Below, in pieces: positions 21,442 through 34,500 of a stretch of 64,000 nt of DNA. This stretch comes from Trametopsis cervina. Its lineage: Eukaryota; Basidiomycota; Agaricomycetes; Polyporales; Irpicaceae. The notes below the pieces were generated by a model. The model was not told the DNA's origin and searched no databases. It saw nothing but the letters and a program-made list of their open reading frames with translations. Location of the stretch: the NCBI GenBank assembly GCA_022385755.1, contig MU278349.1:310001-374000 (forward strand), given 5' to 3'. The position numbers were made by a program, and so were the translations under genes. The stretch's first letter is position 1. Each line of letters opens with the position of its first letter.

Positions 21442-21449
21442 TATATAAA
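21442..21449 (+). promoter_or_regulatory. TATA box before the M24 peptidase gene
   Basis: TATATAAA lies 45 bp before the predicted start codon at 21487, so the 5' UTR must be short if transcription begins about 30 bp downstream of the box. Confidence 0.5.
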
Positions 21450-21486
21450 CCGCGTCAATGACAGAATACGTCGACCCCGCCTTGCC

Positions 21487-23011
21487 ATGTGTCCTTACTC
21501 GCTTATCCAGCTGTTCATATGGTTCGCTACCCTCGGGACGATTAGCGCGGAGGCCCAATTGCATCCTAGTAATCCGGCCCAATATCGCAGGCTGCCTTCT
21601 CTGAGAGAACAAGCACCCATTCTTGACGGGTGGAGAGACGAGCGCGTGTTGCGCATCCCTACTTTACTCCAAAAATACGGCGCGGACGTATGGCTTGTGG
21701 GTACACTGTTATAATGCTAAATGTCAATGAAATTAACGGCATGCGTAGATGAGTCAACGTGAATATGCTGAAGACACGATCTGGTGGTCCGTGAAATCCG
21801 CCACGGAATATGCACCGCACCGCCGCACTGTGTTGCTTTTCCACACCAATACTTCCTCCTCTTCAAATGCCATTCCCGCGAATCCCTTCCGTTGGGTAGG
21901 CAATAATCCCGAAGTCTGGGATAGTCTCTTGAGTACTCTCGAGGATCTCAGCCCACAGCGCATTGCCATCAATGTCGACCGCAATATGGCTTTCGGAGGT
22001 GGTCTACACGTCGGCGAGCAAGACGAGATGAGAAAACAATTAGGAAGTGCATGGTGGAACCGCACATTTAGCGAGTCAATGATCGGGGTCGAATATGTCG
22101 CCAACAGGGTAGGCGGAATGTTGCAGTATTACAAGATGTTGCAGGAAATCACCTGGGCCATGGTGGAAGAAGCATTTAGCGCAAAGGTCATCTCTCCAGG
22201 GGTGACCAGTACCGAGGTTAGTATTCGCAGTGGGTTCGGAATATCAACGACTTGACATGGTAGCTGCAGGATGTCGAATGGTGGTACAGAGAGAAGATGC
22301 TTAATCTGAACGTCTCAACTTGGAACCACCCTCGTGTCTCTGTGATCACGCCTGAATCGTTTCCAGGATGGAGCGGGACCAAAGACATCATACAAGAGGG
22401 GGACCTTCTGCATGTCGACTTCGGGATCACAGCTATGGGACTAAACACGGACGTTCAACATATGGCCTATGTTCTACGCGAAGGGGAGAAAGACGCACCT
22501 GAAGGGCTGAAGCAGGGATTGAAGAAAGCAAATCGCATGCAGGATATTGTTCTGAGCAAGTTGAAGGCCAGCAGGACAGGGAACGAGGTTTTGAAAGATT
22601 GTCTTAAGCAAATGAAAGAGGAAGGTATAGAAGGACAAGTTTACTCACATCCGATTGGCGACTGGGGACACGCTGCTGGCGCTGTGATTGGTGAGTGAAG
22701 TCGATGCTATTTCTCAACACACAACGCACGATGAAACGAGCACGCTCACAGGCTTCACGGACCTACCGGAGTTTGTCCCTGTGTTGGGCGAACTAACCAT
22801 CTTGCCAAACACGTACTACAGCATCGAGCTCTATGCTTATCACTTCGTCCCTGAGAGGAACGAAACGCTCAGATTCAGGGTTGAAGAGAATGCCTACTGG
22901 GTGAGTAAAGAGCGTGGTTGGGAGTTCGTGTATGGCAGACAAGAGAAACTGCATCTTGTGGACAATATGTCGTCCACGAAGCATGGGGTTGGCACATTCC
23001 TCATTCAATAG
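21487..23011 (+). CDS. Secreted M24-family (creatinase/aminopeptidase fold) peptidase-like protein
   Basis: Protein of 454 aa with an N-terminal signal peptide (MCPYSLIQLFIWFATLGTIS, cleavage likely near AEAQ). Exons: 21487-21696, 21749-22216, 22264-22690, 22752-23011. The N-terminal domain carries RRLPSLREQAPILDGWRDER and the C-terminal half is the pita-bread M24 fold. Apparent metal ligands are the Asp residues in HVDFGITAMGLNTDVQHMAYV, the His in GDWGHAAGAVIG, the Glu in TILPNTYYSIELYAYHFVPE and a final Glu in RFRVEENAYW. These match the Asp-Asp-His-Glu-Glu set of Xaa-Pro aminopeptidases, so it may be catalytically active, but the spacing around the His is not typical of prolidase. The substrate is unknown. 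Confidence 0.85.
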
Positions 23012-23227
23012 TTCATTACCTGGCACAGTAAGAAGGTTTTTAGCTTCAAAACAACAGGAGGGTTTTAGACAACCTACCTGAAGAGCCGACAGTGTTCGCG
23101 TATACGTGTGATAGCAGTGCATCCAAAGAGTGATATATCCATTGACCTTCAGCATAGTCCATTGTACAATTCGAATGCAACGATCCACAAAATAATTCTC
23201 TTCGTTCATCCACCAACTCAAATCAAC

Positions 23228-25504
23228 CTAGAAGTTTGCCAGCTTACTTGCTGCCTCCCTGGCATCCAGTCTCGGCCTCGTAGGCTGCACCCTGACAGAT
23301 GCACTCATAAATGCTCCCGGTCGGCCCATTCCCAGGGGATCCAGTCCGCCGGTGAGCCCATTGGCGGGAGAGCTTGGTGTAGTGGGGGTGGCTGGTGCAG
23401 CACCCAATGGATCAGCACTACCGCCGGGTGCAGCCGACATCGACTTCGTCAAGGGATGCGGGCTGGGTGTGTTGAACGTGCCACTGAAGGCACTTGCAGA
23501 TGCAGGATATGAGGTATTCTGGAACGCCGACCTGTTGGGTGTGAGCGGTGAGGAAGGCAGTGATGCCGACGATAGGGGTGACGGCGCATGTTTCACAAAC
23601 ATAGATTTCGTCCCATCCATGAAACGCCCGCCGAGGGGTGGTCCATCCTGGGGGCTGGGAGCAAAAGAAGATGACGACGCTGACGTAGCGAGCGCAGGGG
23701 ACGAAGGTCCAGCGCCGGGAGATTGTGGGAGTTGCGGACTTCCGGAACTACTGGCAGAGGAGATCCCTGAAATCGTAAGGTCTGGCGTCGGTGGGAGGTT
23801 TGCAGGCTGCGGCGAAGCCTGGGAGTGAGCAATGGTCGGTGAAGCAAAGGAGGCAGAGGCGGGGGTGGAGGGGATTGTAGGACGAGTTGGCGTTGCTGCG
23901 TTGCTGGACGCCGGGCGTGGTACGGGAGGTTTCGAGAAATCCTCGAGCGGCGGTATGTAGGCTGGGCGAGGGGCAGAGACAGGCTTGGTAGGGATATGTT
24001 TCTTGTCCGCGTTGCTGACATCAGAACGCAAGGCTTCGAGTTCACGAAGATGCTGTCGCTCATACATAATCGACGACCGAACGTGCTCTATCAGAGCAGA
24101 AGTGACATCGTCTGTAACTAGGCGTTTATGTCTTGCGAGCGCCCGATGTAAGTTTTGAGAGATGCCATCCGCACGGCGGGCAAGAATTTGCTCGTATCTC
24201 TCCGCCTTATGCAACACATGAGTCCGAGCAGCTAGAAATGTCCACTTATTCGCGTACCTCGTTCAGATCCTCCAATGCCTCATCAACCCTGTCACGTGCG
24301 ATGTTCCTGCTGGCTTTCAACCTCTCGATATTTCGCCTCTTTGAGATTGTCGTTTTGGCCGCAGCCTGATATTCTTCCAGCACCGCAGTACGCTGCTGCA
24401 GAGTCTCCTTTGCAGACCTGGCATTGTGTCCTTGGTAGCCCAGCGTATCGCCAATAATTACGCATTCGCTAATAGCCTGAGCTTCGTCGAGATCAGCCAG
24501 ACTATGGTAGGCCCTTCCAAGTTTGCGCATAGCATTCCCCAAGGGTGGGTGCGCCTCTGTCGTCGCCACATTCACAAGTTTATTGCCGACCTCTCCACGT
24601 ACACCACCCAATGCTGCAAAGACATTAGAACGGTCATGCACTCGCTGACGGGTTAATCACTCACTTTTTCTGACTTTGGATAGCTTATCAATGGCCTTTG
24701 CAGCTTCAAAGAACTGCGTCTCCAACTTGGTGAGCTCAAAGCGCGCCTGTTGCAAGTCCTCGTCTTCGTCTGGTACGTTCCGACGCATCAAGCTGAAGCC
24801 AGAAGACGCCTTTTTTCGAGTGACGGGCGTTGGCTGGTACCCAAAGTCACTCTCGACGAACGAGCGGACCTCTTCCTCCGTAATCAGAATTGGGTCCTCG
24901 CAGATCCTAGTTAACCACCGCTGAAGCATGATCTTCACCAGTCTATCATCTTCTTCGTCGGTCGGCGCAGATGTCTGGGCAAGAGGTAGTGCAGGGATGA
25001 TAGTTTGCGGATTGTTATGGATTACCGTGTCGTAGAACTGCTGGAACTCGTGATACGACCGGGAGACATTACGATAGGTCGTGCCAGTGAAGTTCGAAAG
25101 GTTAGTCTGCCATATTGTATTCATTTCAGTCACCAGAAGTACATCACCGACCGCTCCGCACGTACCTGAGCATCAAACTTGACCAGAGTGTCTCTTCTGT
25201 TTCTGTCCATGCCCGTAATGCGCACCCTCAGATACGGTTCGCCCTTCTCGTACTTCGTTCCATTGGATCCGGTAGTCACACTAGGGGATATCAAGCCAGG
25301 CTCAGGTTGTCCATAAATTTGTGGTGGCCTGCCATACAGCCCTCCCGAATGAGGCCCCAGTTTCTCTGGAGTCTGCGGACGCGAAGCTGTCCGTGGGGTA
25401 GACGGACGAGGCATATTAGGTATCGGCGTGTTTGGTGTGCGCGGTGTCGTGGGCCATGGCGGTTGTGGTTCCTCACCGAACGTCGTGCTTAAAGGATCGA
25501 ACAT
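23228..25504 (-). CDS. VPS17: Sorting nexin Vps17 (PX-BAR, retromer-associated)
   Basis: 704 aa. Exons, leftward: 25504-25166, 25106-24665, 24613-24258, 24205-23228. A Pro/Thr-rich leader precedes a PX domain starting at YLRVRITGMDRNRRDTLVKF, then QTNLSNFTGTTYRNVSRSYHE and FQQFYDTVI. Next comes a BAR domain of heptad-rich helices, with LTKLETQFFEAAKAIDKLSK, RAYHSLADLDEAQAISEC and KRRNIERLKASRNIARDR. The last 270 residues are a Pro/Ser/Ala-rich disordered tail. Vps17 pairs with Vps5 to form membrane tubules carrying retromer cargo such as Vps10 from endosomes to the Golgi. It sits just upstream of, and on the same strand as, the PEP4-like protease, a downstream beneficiary of that sorting route. 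The adjacency may be chance. Confidence 0.93.
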
Positions 25505-25828
25505 AGTCGTACGAGTGAGGTGGTGGAACGGAGGTGATGGGCTGCTGGCAGGCTACAATGGCGTACTTGGCGCCAGAGCCTCTCATCTATACCTGACTTA
25601 TTTTTGTACCCTCGAACTTCACTGCCTGGAATACGACATACAATCACCCCATTGTCACACTTCATTTACAACAGATACAGGAGGCGATTTGAATGGGCAT
25701 TATTGCAATGATAAACAGTCCGTCACAAAATTGGGAAATGGTATTATTACAGAGCGAGCGAGATCAATCATGGTGTATAAGGATTCGATGAGGGGCGGTA
25801 GAGTGAAAAGACCATCCATTGACCCATC
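25505..25828. other. Intergenic region between PEP4-like and VPS17
   Basis: This 324-bp stretch holds the PEP4-like 3' UTR and the VPS17 promoter, both on the minus strand. I see no further ORF or repeat. Confidence 0.55.
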
Positions 25829-27324
<1,496 letters not shown>

Positions 27325-27679
27325 GGTGGTGGTTGTGGAGGGAAGGAGGACGACGCGTTGATGGTCCGTCACCTCTCTTTATGACGTTCAGAGGGACTGC
27401 GGCGACCAGCGCCTGCAGCGGTCTTTCGGTCGGCGCCGGATCGACAGCAACGCGCGGCTTGTACAGGATGGGTCCGGCCGCCATCAATCCCATCACCGTA
27501 TTCGGCTTCCGTGCGCGTCACAGGCACGTGGGCTCATAACGTGACTGTCCAATCGAGTGCGTTCTCTGTACCTCCGCTCATCCTCTCTCTTAGGGCAACC
27601 TCCGTCCGCGAGGTGCTGCAGAGCCTTGGTATCGACTTCTGCCTAGGTAGCGTTTGGATAGAAGTTCTATGGGAACAAG
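27325..27679. promoter_or_regulatory. Divergent promoter, PEP4-like / bromodomain gene
   Basis: This 355-bp gap lies between divergent starts. It is GC-rich near the protease side and contains a CACGTG-type site (27523-27528, ggCACGTGgg). No ORF of note was seen. Confidence 0.5.
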
Positions 27680-29746
27680 ATGCCTTCTAGTAAGTATGCG
27701 AAGCGAAATGCCGATACTGAAGCAGACCCATCCACAATGAGCAACCTGGAGCGCCTTATCCTCGTACAAGCTGTCTTCGAATTTGGAAACAATGCATGGT
27801 CAGAAGTGTCTAAACTAATGGCGGCCCATCCCATGCTTGCACGCTCCAAGCAACACTTCTCTCCCACAGTCAGTTGCTGAGTCCTATCCTGGCCCCAAGT
27901 ACGCCAACTGAAGTAATGTCGACTCGTTCCAGTTTTGTAGTACGGCGTATTCCAGGCTCATGGAGGAGGCTGGACTAGAGTCGTATGTGCAATCTATGTC
28001 TTTGGTTTATAGATAAGGCTGCTAATGCCGCGACTATGAGTAGTCCGCCGCCTTCGGCCTCCCGTAAAGGTCAGTTTCATACAGTAGGATGTCATGCTAT
28101 ATCATTCATCCGGAAGCTGCACAGCCGTTGTGCACCGTCAGCTGGCAAACATACACTATACCAAACGCATGGACGAAGTGCGCGCTTTACTTCTGAATGA
28201 GGAAGCCAAGTTCAGGTACAGTCTTTTTTGGTCGTTAGTATGCGAGATAATGAACCATGATGAAGGAAGATAGTTGGGGAAATAGATGAGATACGTGCAG
28301 GTCGATGGGACGACAAAATTTTAGGCAAGCATGAAGAGCAGCCACAAAGTCCTGACGCGCAGCTTGCTCCCAGTGCGGAAGCTCAGGAAAATGTGGAGGT
28401 GAGAAAGTTACCTATCTGTTGGTCAGAGACCAACCTGCGTTTTTCTAGGAAGAACCTGCTGTGGCAGCAGAAAGTCCATCTTCTTCCCACGCCGACCACT
28501 CTGATGAAGACGTAGTCGATGTGGAACATACAACCACGGTGAGGTCTATTGCTATCATTCTTGTCGTTGCTAAAGTTTGGGAAGGAGCAAGCCGAGGCCA
28601 TGGCAGAAGATGTCGATATGGAATCGGTACAACACCCCTCCCCGCATCCCGAGCAGGAAGTACCAGAGGCACCCCCACCCATTGAAGACGAGGTACTAGA
28701 ACATATCCATTCTTTTAGCGCGTCAGGATTAACTGTCTTCAGGTCATGGAGGAAAACATCGTAGCAGCCGAAACTCCCAGTGCTGAGCCACCGGTGGAGG
28801 GCGTAGAAGAGGAGCATGAGATAGTTCCACGTTCGCCGAGTGCTGCTCCTGTCGGTCCCCCAGAACAGAATGAGGGAGAAGAGCAGGACGCGGGAGAAGC
28901 TCCGATCACAGAAAACAAGGAGGACAAACCTCAGGCAGAGGCCCATGCTAATTCAAGCGAAGACGAAGACGTGCAGCTTGAGGATTCGCTTGATCCTGAC
29001 CATGCCTCGGACAATGAAGCTGAGGCAGAGATTGAGATTGAAGGTGACCTCGATGCTGAAGTGGCTGTGGCGTCTGATACAGAACAATCGTCGAAGGCGG
29101 ATGGTAAGGGTCTATTACACCGATAGATGACTAACGTCACTGAAGAGCGCTCAGGTAAACGTAAAGCTTCAGAAGCATTATCGGAGCCTCAGAGAGACCG
29201 AAAACGCCCCAGAGAAGACTTTGAGGCTGTTGAAGACGACGAACCCGGTGAGACACACCCAGTTATTCCGCGCACAGCATGTGTAGCTCATCGTCTGTTC
29301 ATCCAAGGCTCTTCTATGGGAAGGGGCCGTCGTAAGCCACAGGCCGCACCTGACAAGAAATTCCAGAACGTTATCACTATGCTGCACAGCACGATCTCTC
29401 AGCACCGCTACGGGAACATATTCCACCATCCCATTAAAAAGTCAGAGGCCCCTGATTACCACGACATTGTGAAGAGGCCTATGGATCTTAAAACGATCAA
29501 GGCGAGAGTCAAAGATGGCTTTATTTCTAACTCTCTCGAATTTCAAAGGGACATATACCTCATGTTCGCGAATGCGATGATGTATAACCGTCCTGGATCT
29601 GAGATTCACAACATGGCGGAAGAGGTGAGGCAATGCTCTATTTTCCCGTTGATAAGCATATGACCTACGATTTCCTGTAGATGATGCTAGAGAGCGAGAT
29701 TCATATCAACACGTTCCGCCAGACGGAAGGCTTTCATCGTTCGTAG
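27680..29746 (+). CDS. BRD8-like bromodomain protein (possible NuA4 subunit)
   Basis: 508 aa. Exons: 27680-27868, 27933-27982, 28041-28069, 28125-28215, 28266-28398, 28449-28538, 28585-28692, 28743-29103, 29155-29247, 29308-29624, 29681-29746. The N-terminal block LERLILVQAVFEFGNNAWSE, then VSKLMAAHPMLARSKQHFSP and a helix RQLANIHYTKRMDEVRALLL, resembles the conserved N-terminus of BRD8 proteins of the NuA4/TIP60 acetyltransferase. A long acidic, Glu/Asp/Ser-rich linker follows, then a basic KRKASEALSEPQRDRKRPRE. A C-terminal bromodomain has FQNVITMLHSTISQHRYGNI, the ZA-loop FHHPIKKSEAPDYHDIVKRP, MDLKTIKARV and the acetyl-lysine-binding Asn in MMYNRPGSEIH. TRA1, another NuA4 subunit, is 2 kb away. 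The linkage may be chance. Confidence 0.87.
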
Positions 29747-30227
29747 GCGTCGAGTCCCTCGATTAGGCGCCGAATGTTGATGCGGATTATTTCCTGATGT
29801 GGTACGTCGTACGGAGTGCAACGGTTGTTGCATATCTTTGATCTGTAAACAGACTCTCTGTACCTACATATCTTCAGTGTGGCTCGCTGGGGGGCTGTCC
29901 GCCAATCGAAACGAAGTTATGTTCTAGTTGCCGCATGATCTGATGATCGGAGACTCCGAGTGCAGTAGCAACTCAGTCGACCGGGTCCGGATAGACCTGC
30001 TACAACATGCATAGCCTTCTCGCTCAGATGTCCTGTCCCTTGCCTTTTATCATCACCCTTGGGACTCGGAACGTGACACAGCTTCGCAGCATGGCAAAGC
30101 CGGAGAATCACATTCGCGTCTTTTTTAATTTTGCTTCATCCCAACGCCCGTGTGTCACCGTCGCTGCTCATAGCAAATGTATATAACCGTGGTCGCCCAG
30201 CCATGGGGATCCTCTCGCATTCGTATA
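29747..30227. other. Intergenic region with TATA box at right end
   Basis: This 481-bp gap separates two rightward genes. TATATAA at 30180-30186 is 42 bp before the start at 30228 and is the likely core promoter. I see no ORF or RNA gene. Confidence 0.55.
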
Positions 30228-31348
30228 ATGCCCCTCCCATCCTTTTTCCGCAAACTATCACACGAGCCCCTGGATCCTCCACTGGAAGCATCTACCAGCG
30301 CTCAGCCTGCCCCTCCTCCATCGTACGAAGAAGCCACATCAGACCACGGGGACCAGAAGGATCAGAAATGGCCAGAAGACAAACTGCCTCAGGATCTACT
30401 GAAACAGGCCGCCCAGGAAGCAGGCACTCTCTTGGCGGCGGAACTCCAAATGCTAGCGAACTACGACACTGTCATTATTGTCGATGACTCTACGTCTATG
30501 CGCCTCTCCGCGGGACATATTCCTCGAGGAGGGAGAGGCTTGACACGTTGGCAGGCGGTGAGTAGCTCTGCTCCCGTCTTGGCGCTTAAGCGGCCGCTCA
30601 TGTCCATTTGTCTCATCGGCAGGTACGGAACGCGATCTCTGATGTGGCAGCGATGGCCTGTGTACATGATCTCAACGGCATCGACGTGGAATTTCTGAAC
30701 GCCAAAGAGTCTTCCAAACAACACTTGACGGTTCGTCCGTCTGGTACACAGTAAGTAGATGAACACTAATAATAACGTGATCCAGTCCAAAGAACAGGTG
30801 CTGGCCGCATTTGACGCGATCACGCCTGAGGGAATTACGTTGTTGGGTGCAAGATTAGATGGGCTTTTGACGAACTACGTTCGGCGGTTACAGGGCGACC
30901 CCGACAGAAACCATGTGAAAAAAGTTAACTTTGTTGTGATTACTGACGGCGAACCATGTACGTTGCCAAATCCGTACTCATTTCAAATCCTTCCCCTCAC
31001 CGAGCCAGCAGCTGATAGAATAGATACGGTCATTATTCGGCATGCCAAGTGGCTACACGCAAAGGGTTATCCTCTCGGTCAGGTTGGTAATGATCCGCGC
31101 GTCAGCCTGTGGGTATGCTAAAGAAGGCCGTTTTGCAGGTCGGTATCCAGTTCTTTCAGATAGGGAACGACACCAAAGCAGAGAAATTTCTCCACAATCT
31201 GGACAATGATTTAAGAGGCTCACCGCGAGATATCGTCGACACCACACCTTACGAGGGAGCAGAGCTCACTGCGGCTCGTATAATCAAGGTCCTCGCGGGC
31301 GGCATCAGCAGGAGAATCGACAACACTGTGTTAGAGTCAGGCGAATAG
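30228..31348 (+). CDS. von Willebrand factor A-domain protein
   Basis: 297 aa. Exons: 30228-30557, 30623-30730, 30786-30957, 31009-31082, 31139-31348. The N-terminus has a PSYEEA-type proline-rich motif (APPPSYEEATSDHG), similar to WW-domain ligands. The single VWA domain begins at YDTVIIVDDSTSMRLSAG, which contains the MIDAS DxSxS motif. It continues through NAISDVAAMACVHDLNGIDV, the MIDAS Thr region ITPEGITLLGARLDGLL, VNFVVITDGEP with the MIDAS Asp, and VGIQFFQIGNDTKAEKFLH. There is no signal peptide or membrane segment, so it is probably cytosolic, as is common for this fungal VWA group. The function is unknown. A metal-dependent protein-binding role is the family expectation. Confidence 0.85.
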
Positions 31349-31591
31349 CCGAGAAGGGCTCTCATCTATCCCGGTTTGTGCTGATTATATTGCATGCATC
31401 TATACCTTGAGTACTGGTGGAACACCATGCATGCCTTACCGCAACTTCATGATTGGCGGGATCGGATGTTTGGTCAATCACTTCGGAGCCCTACAGTTGA
31501 CTCGAAGCCACCTTGATATACCCATCTACATCATTACGTATACATTGCATATAATAAATACCGTCAAACTCTCTTCCATATCGCGTTGAAA

Positions 31592-34500
31592 TTAGAACCA
31601 ATACATGAACAGCTCAGCCATCTTCGTAAGCATCGCGGGATTCGTAGCCGTTGATATCAACCCAGTAACAGAGTGCAAGACAGGAGTAGCGTTCGGCCCT
31701 TGCAGATACTGCGGATTCGTTGCCTAAGGCGATATTAGTACCAATGGATCGACGCTACGCGTAATGTACCCACCTGCTCGCGCTCGACCTTACAAGCCAT
31801 GGTCTCAGCCTTCTTGACGACGCTATCCGCATGAAGTGCAACATGTGTTCGGAACGCGATGTCGAAGGTGAAGGGCTTTCTGACCGCATGACACCACGTA
31901 ATCACCTCGTCGCGAGAAAACAGACATAACTGCTGGTCAAGTTCATACTAAAGATCGCTACATTAGGGCACGTCGGATATATTTTCTTGGGAGCTTACCT
32001 CAGGTTCAGTGATGCATCGTGCGATAGTCATGATACCAGCCGCAAGAATTCCTTCGGTGAATATGGGGCCTATGAAGTGCTGCATGTTCGGCGTAAGGCG
32101 GAACGGCACGGAGTCCGGACTATGACATAACGGCTGCTGCATATTTTGACCTGGTTTTCGGGTCAACGGGGAACCAACCAACTAATGAAAAAGGTACGAC
32201 GTACCTGGAATCAACTCGCTCATGGCAATCTGACCCGTCGTTCGGGATAGATGGAAGCGCATCGGATACCTGCTGCTGAGCGAAAACGCGTAGGTCATGA
32301 AGCTAACGGCCGCCGTTTGTAGGGCGAATTGTTTACGCATGCGCCACAGTTCTTCGGGGCCACACATTGTGCGGATCATATACTAATGCACACTTAGTGT
32401 ATAATACCCGCGTCAGAGGTTTAGAACGTACTCGAGTCAGGATGTCTTCGGGAACCATCTTTTGGCGTATTTCGTCCATAATGTCCACCTTGAGATTTCC
32501 CAGCTCCGGTTTTGTGATCTGTAGCCGCACGTCGTTAGTATATTGAAGAGGCAATGCCATGTAACATACGCTATGCTCCTGCTTCTCTTTGGATTCCTTG
32601 ACCGCTGCTTTGAGTCTTTCACCAATCAGGAAAATAGGATCCTCGGGAACGAGTCCATTTTCGTCGCAGTATCGTTCGTAGATATCGCCAAAATTCACAT
32701 AGGAAGGGTCGTTAACAATCAAGCGAAGACTAGAAGCGCATGGGATGGCCACAGGACAGTGGAAATGCAAGTTCCGCTTGTGGCTTTCTTTCTTTCGAGA
32801 TAGAACCCTTCACGACCTGTTTTAGTATTTCATTTGTCATCGGAAAACGTAGGTTTCTCACCCATTGAATGTCCGGAAAAGTTGAACTACCCTGTCTTCC
32901 CGACGTGCATGCCTTCCAGAAGGTAGTTGGACGGCGTAGGATGTCTTCGAATGATCGTGACCGTGTACGGTCAGTCGGCGGAAGCAATATCCTTGGCTAC
33001 GACAGTTCTCGAACTTTGAGTCGAACTTATGAATCCTGACGAAACTCTGGTTGCTATCCTTGTCCTGTATAGCGGTAAGCCATGGAATACCTCACAACTT
33101 CTGTAAAGGCGTACCTCCGTATATTGACCAAAGACCTCGATCTCGTCGAACTTGGTGTGCTGGAAGTCGGTCAGATAGTGACTGACTGAATCCATAGATT
33201 GTATACGAGGACGGCCGTCCAGGTATTTCTCGTATCTCTCCTTCCATCGCTGGAGTCGGGTGACGTACTCATAGAAATCTGGTTTGCTTGTAATGAAGTC
33301 TTCCTCGTAGTCTTTCTATTGAGTAAGTTAGCATGGATATAACTGTTGTAGCAACCGGCAGATATTACATACACGAGTCTGGCCAGTGAAATTTGAGGAC
33401 ATCCGCACAATCGTATTGATATTCGCGGGGCTGAGGGCACTATCTTCGTCGGGTGAGGACATGCGAGGGACAACTTGCTGCAGGGCCAGTCAATTCGATT
33501 GAAGCTGTATAAATGTTAAGACGCACCGCCAGACAATCCGATGATAACAGGTAGATAAGTCGATAGATATCCTCTTCCGGTGAGGCCTTAAAGCGCTGAT
33601 TGATCTGTTCGACGATTGTTTCGAGGCTCATGATGAGCAGAGGGAAAGCGGTCTTCAGAATTTGCCCGACTTCCTCCATGTACTCCCATGCTTGTCGCAC
33701 AGGCTGCGGTGGATTGCCTTCGACCGCTGCTCGGAGTTGGTTACCAAGTTCCTGCAGTGCTTCTGCGCTTGCACCGCCGGTAGGGACTTGCGATCCGGGC
33801 TGTCCAGTTTGTGACTGACCTTGCTGCTGTTGCTGCTGCTGAGCACGCTGCGCGGCAACTGCCTGTTGCTTCCGAACCTGACCCATATCTTCTCGGGTAG
33901 TGCGCAGATGAAAGAAGAGAGCCTGTCGTATGAGAATCAGCTGACATTCTTCTGCTAATGAAATCAGAGTCTTACCTGGGGGTAGAGCTTGGCGAGATTG
34001 AGCAGGATGTATCGAGCTTGCTTGACCTCTCTATGGGACATCGAGAGGCATAGTTGGGGTATCAGAGTTATCCAATACCAGAATGCTGCATCCCCTTTGT
34101 ACGTGTCGAATGCTCTGGAGATGGCCAGCGAGGCATCGTCGATGCTTAGGAGCCATAGAATGCGAGTCAAGAAGGGGCGGCTCTTGCGATTCTTGTACAA
34201 CCCCGCTGCTTGGAGATAGCAGCTGACGGCATTAGAGGCCTGTATCATATCGTTGGGATGCTCCTTGAACATGCGATCACTGTATTTCCCCCATGCGGCC
34301 CAAGCCTTCGCCTGGTTGATGTCGAGTTGTACGGCGGAGCCGAAGGCATGGCTCGCTTCATCGTGACGGCCGAATTTCGCGTAGAACATACCCTTCAGCG
34401 TATGGAATTCCGCCTTCTGCTCTGTAGAGAAGTACATCAGATTCGTGTTGTTGATGACCTCCAGGCCCGCTTGAAGATCCCCGGGTTTCTGATAGTGACA

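Noticed and set aside
33785..33850. Glutamine/CTG repeat in TRA1 as an expanded microsatellite
   Set aside because: It is a short, interrupted Gln tract within a known variable linker, not an expansion.
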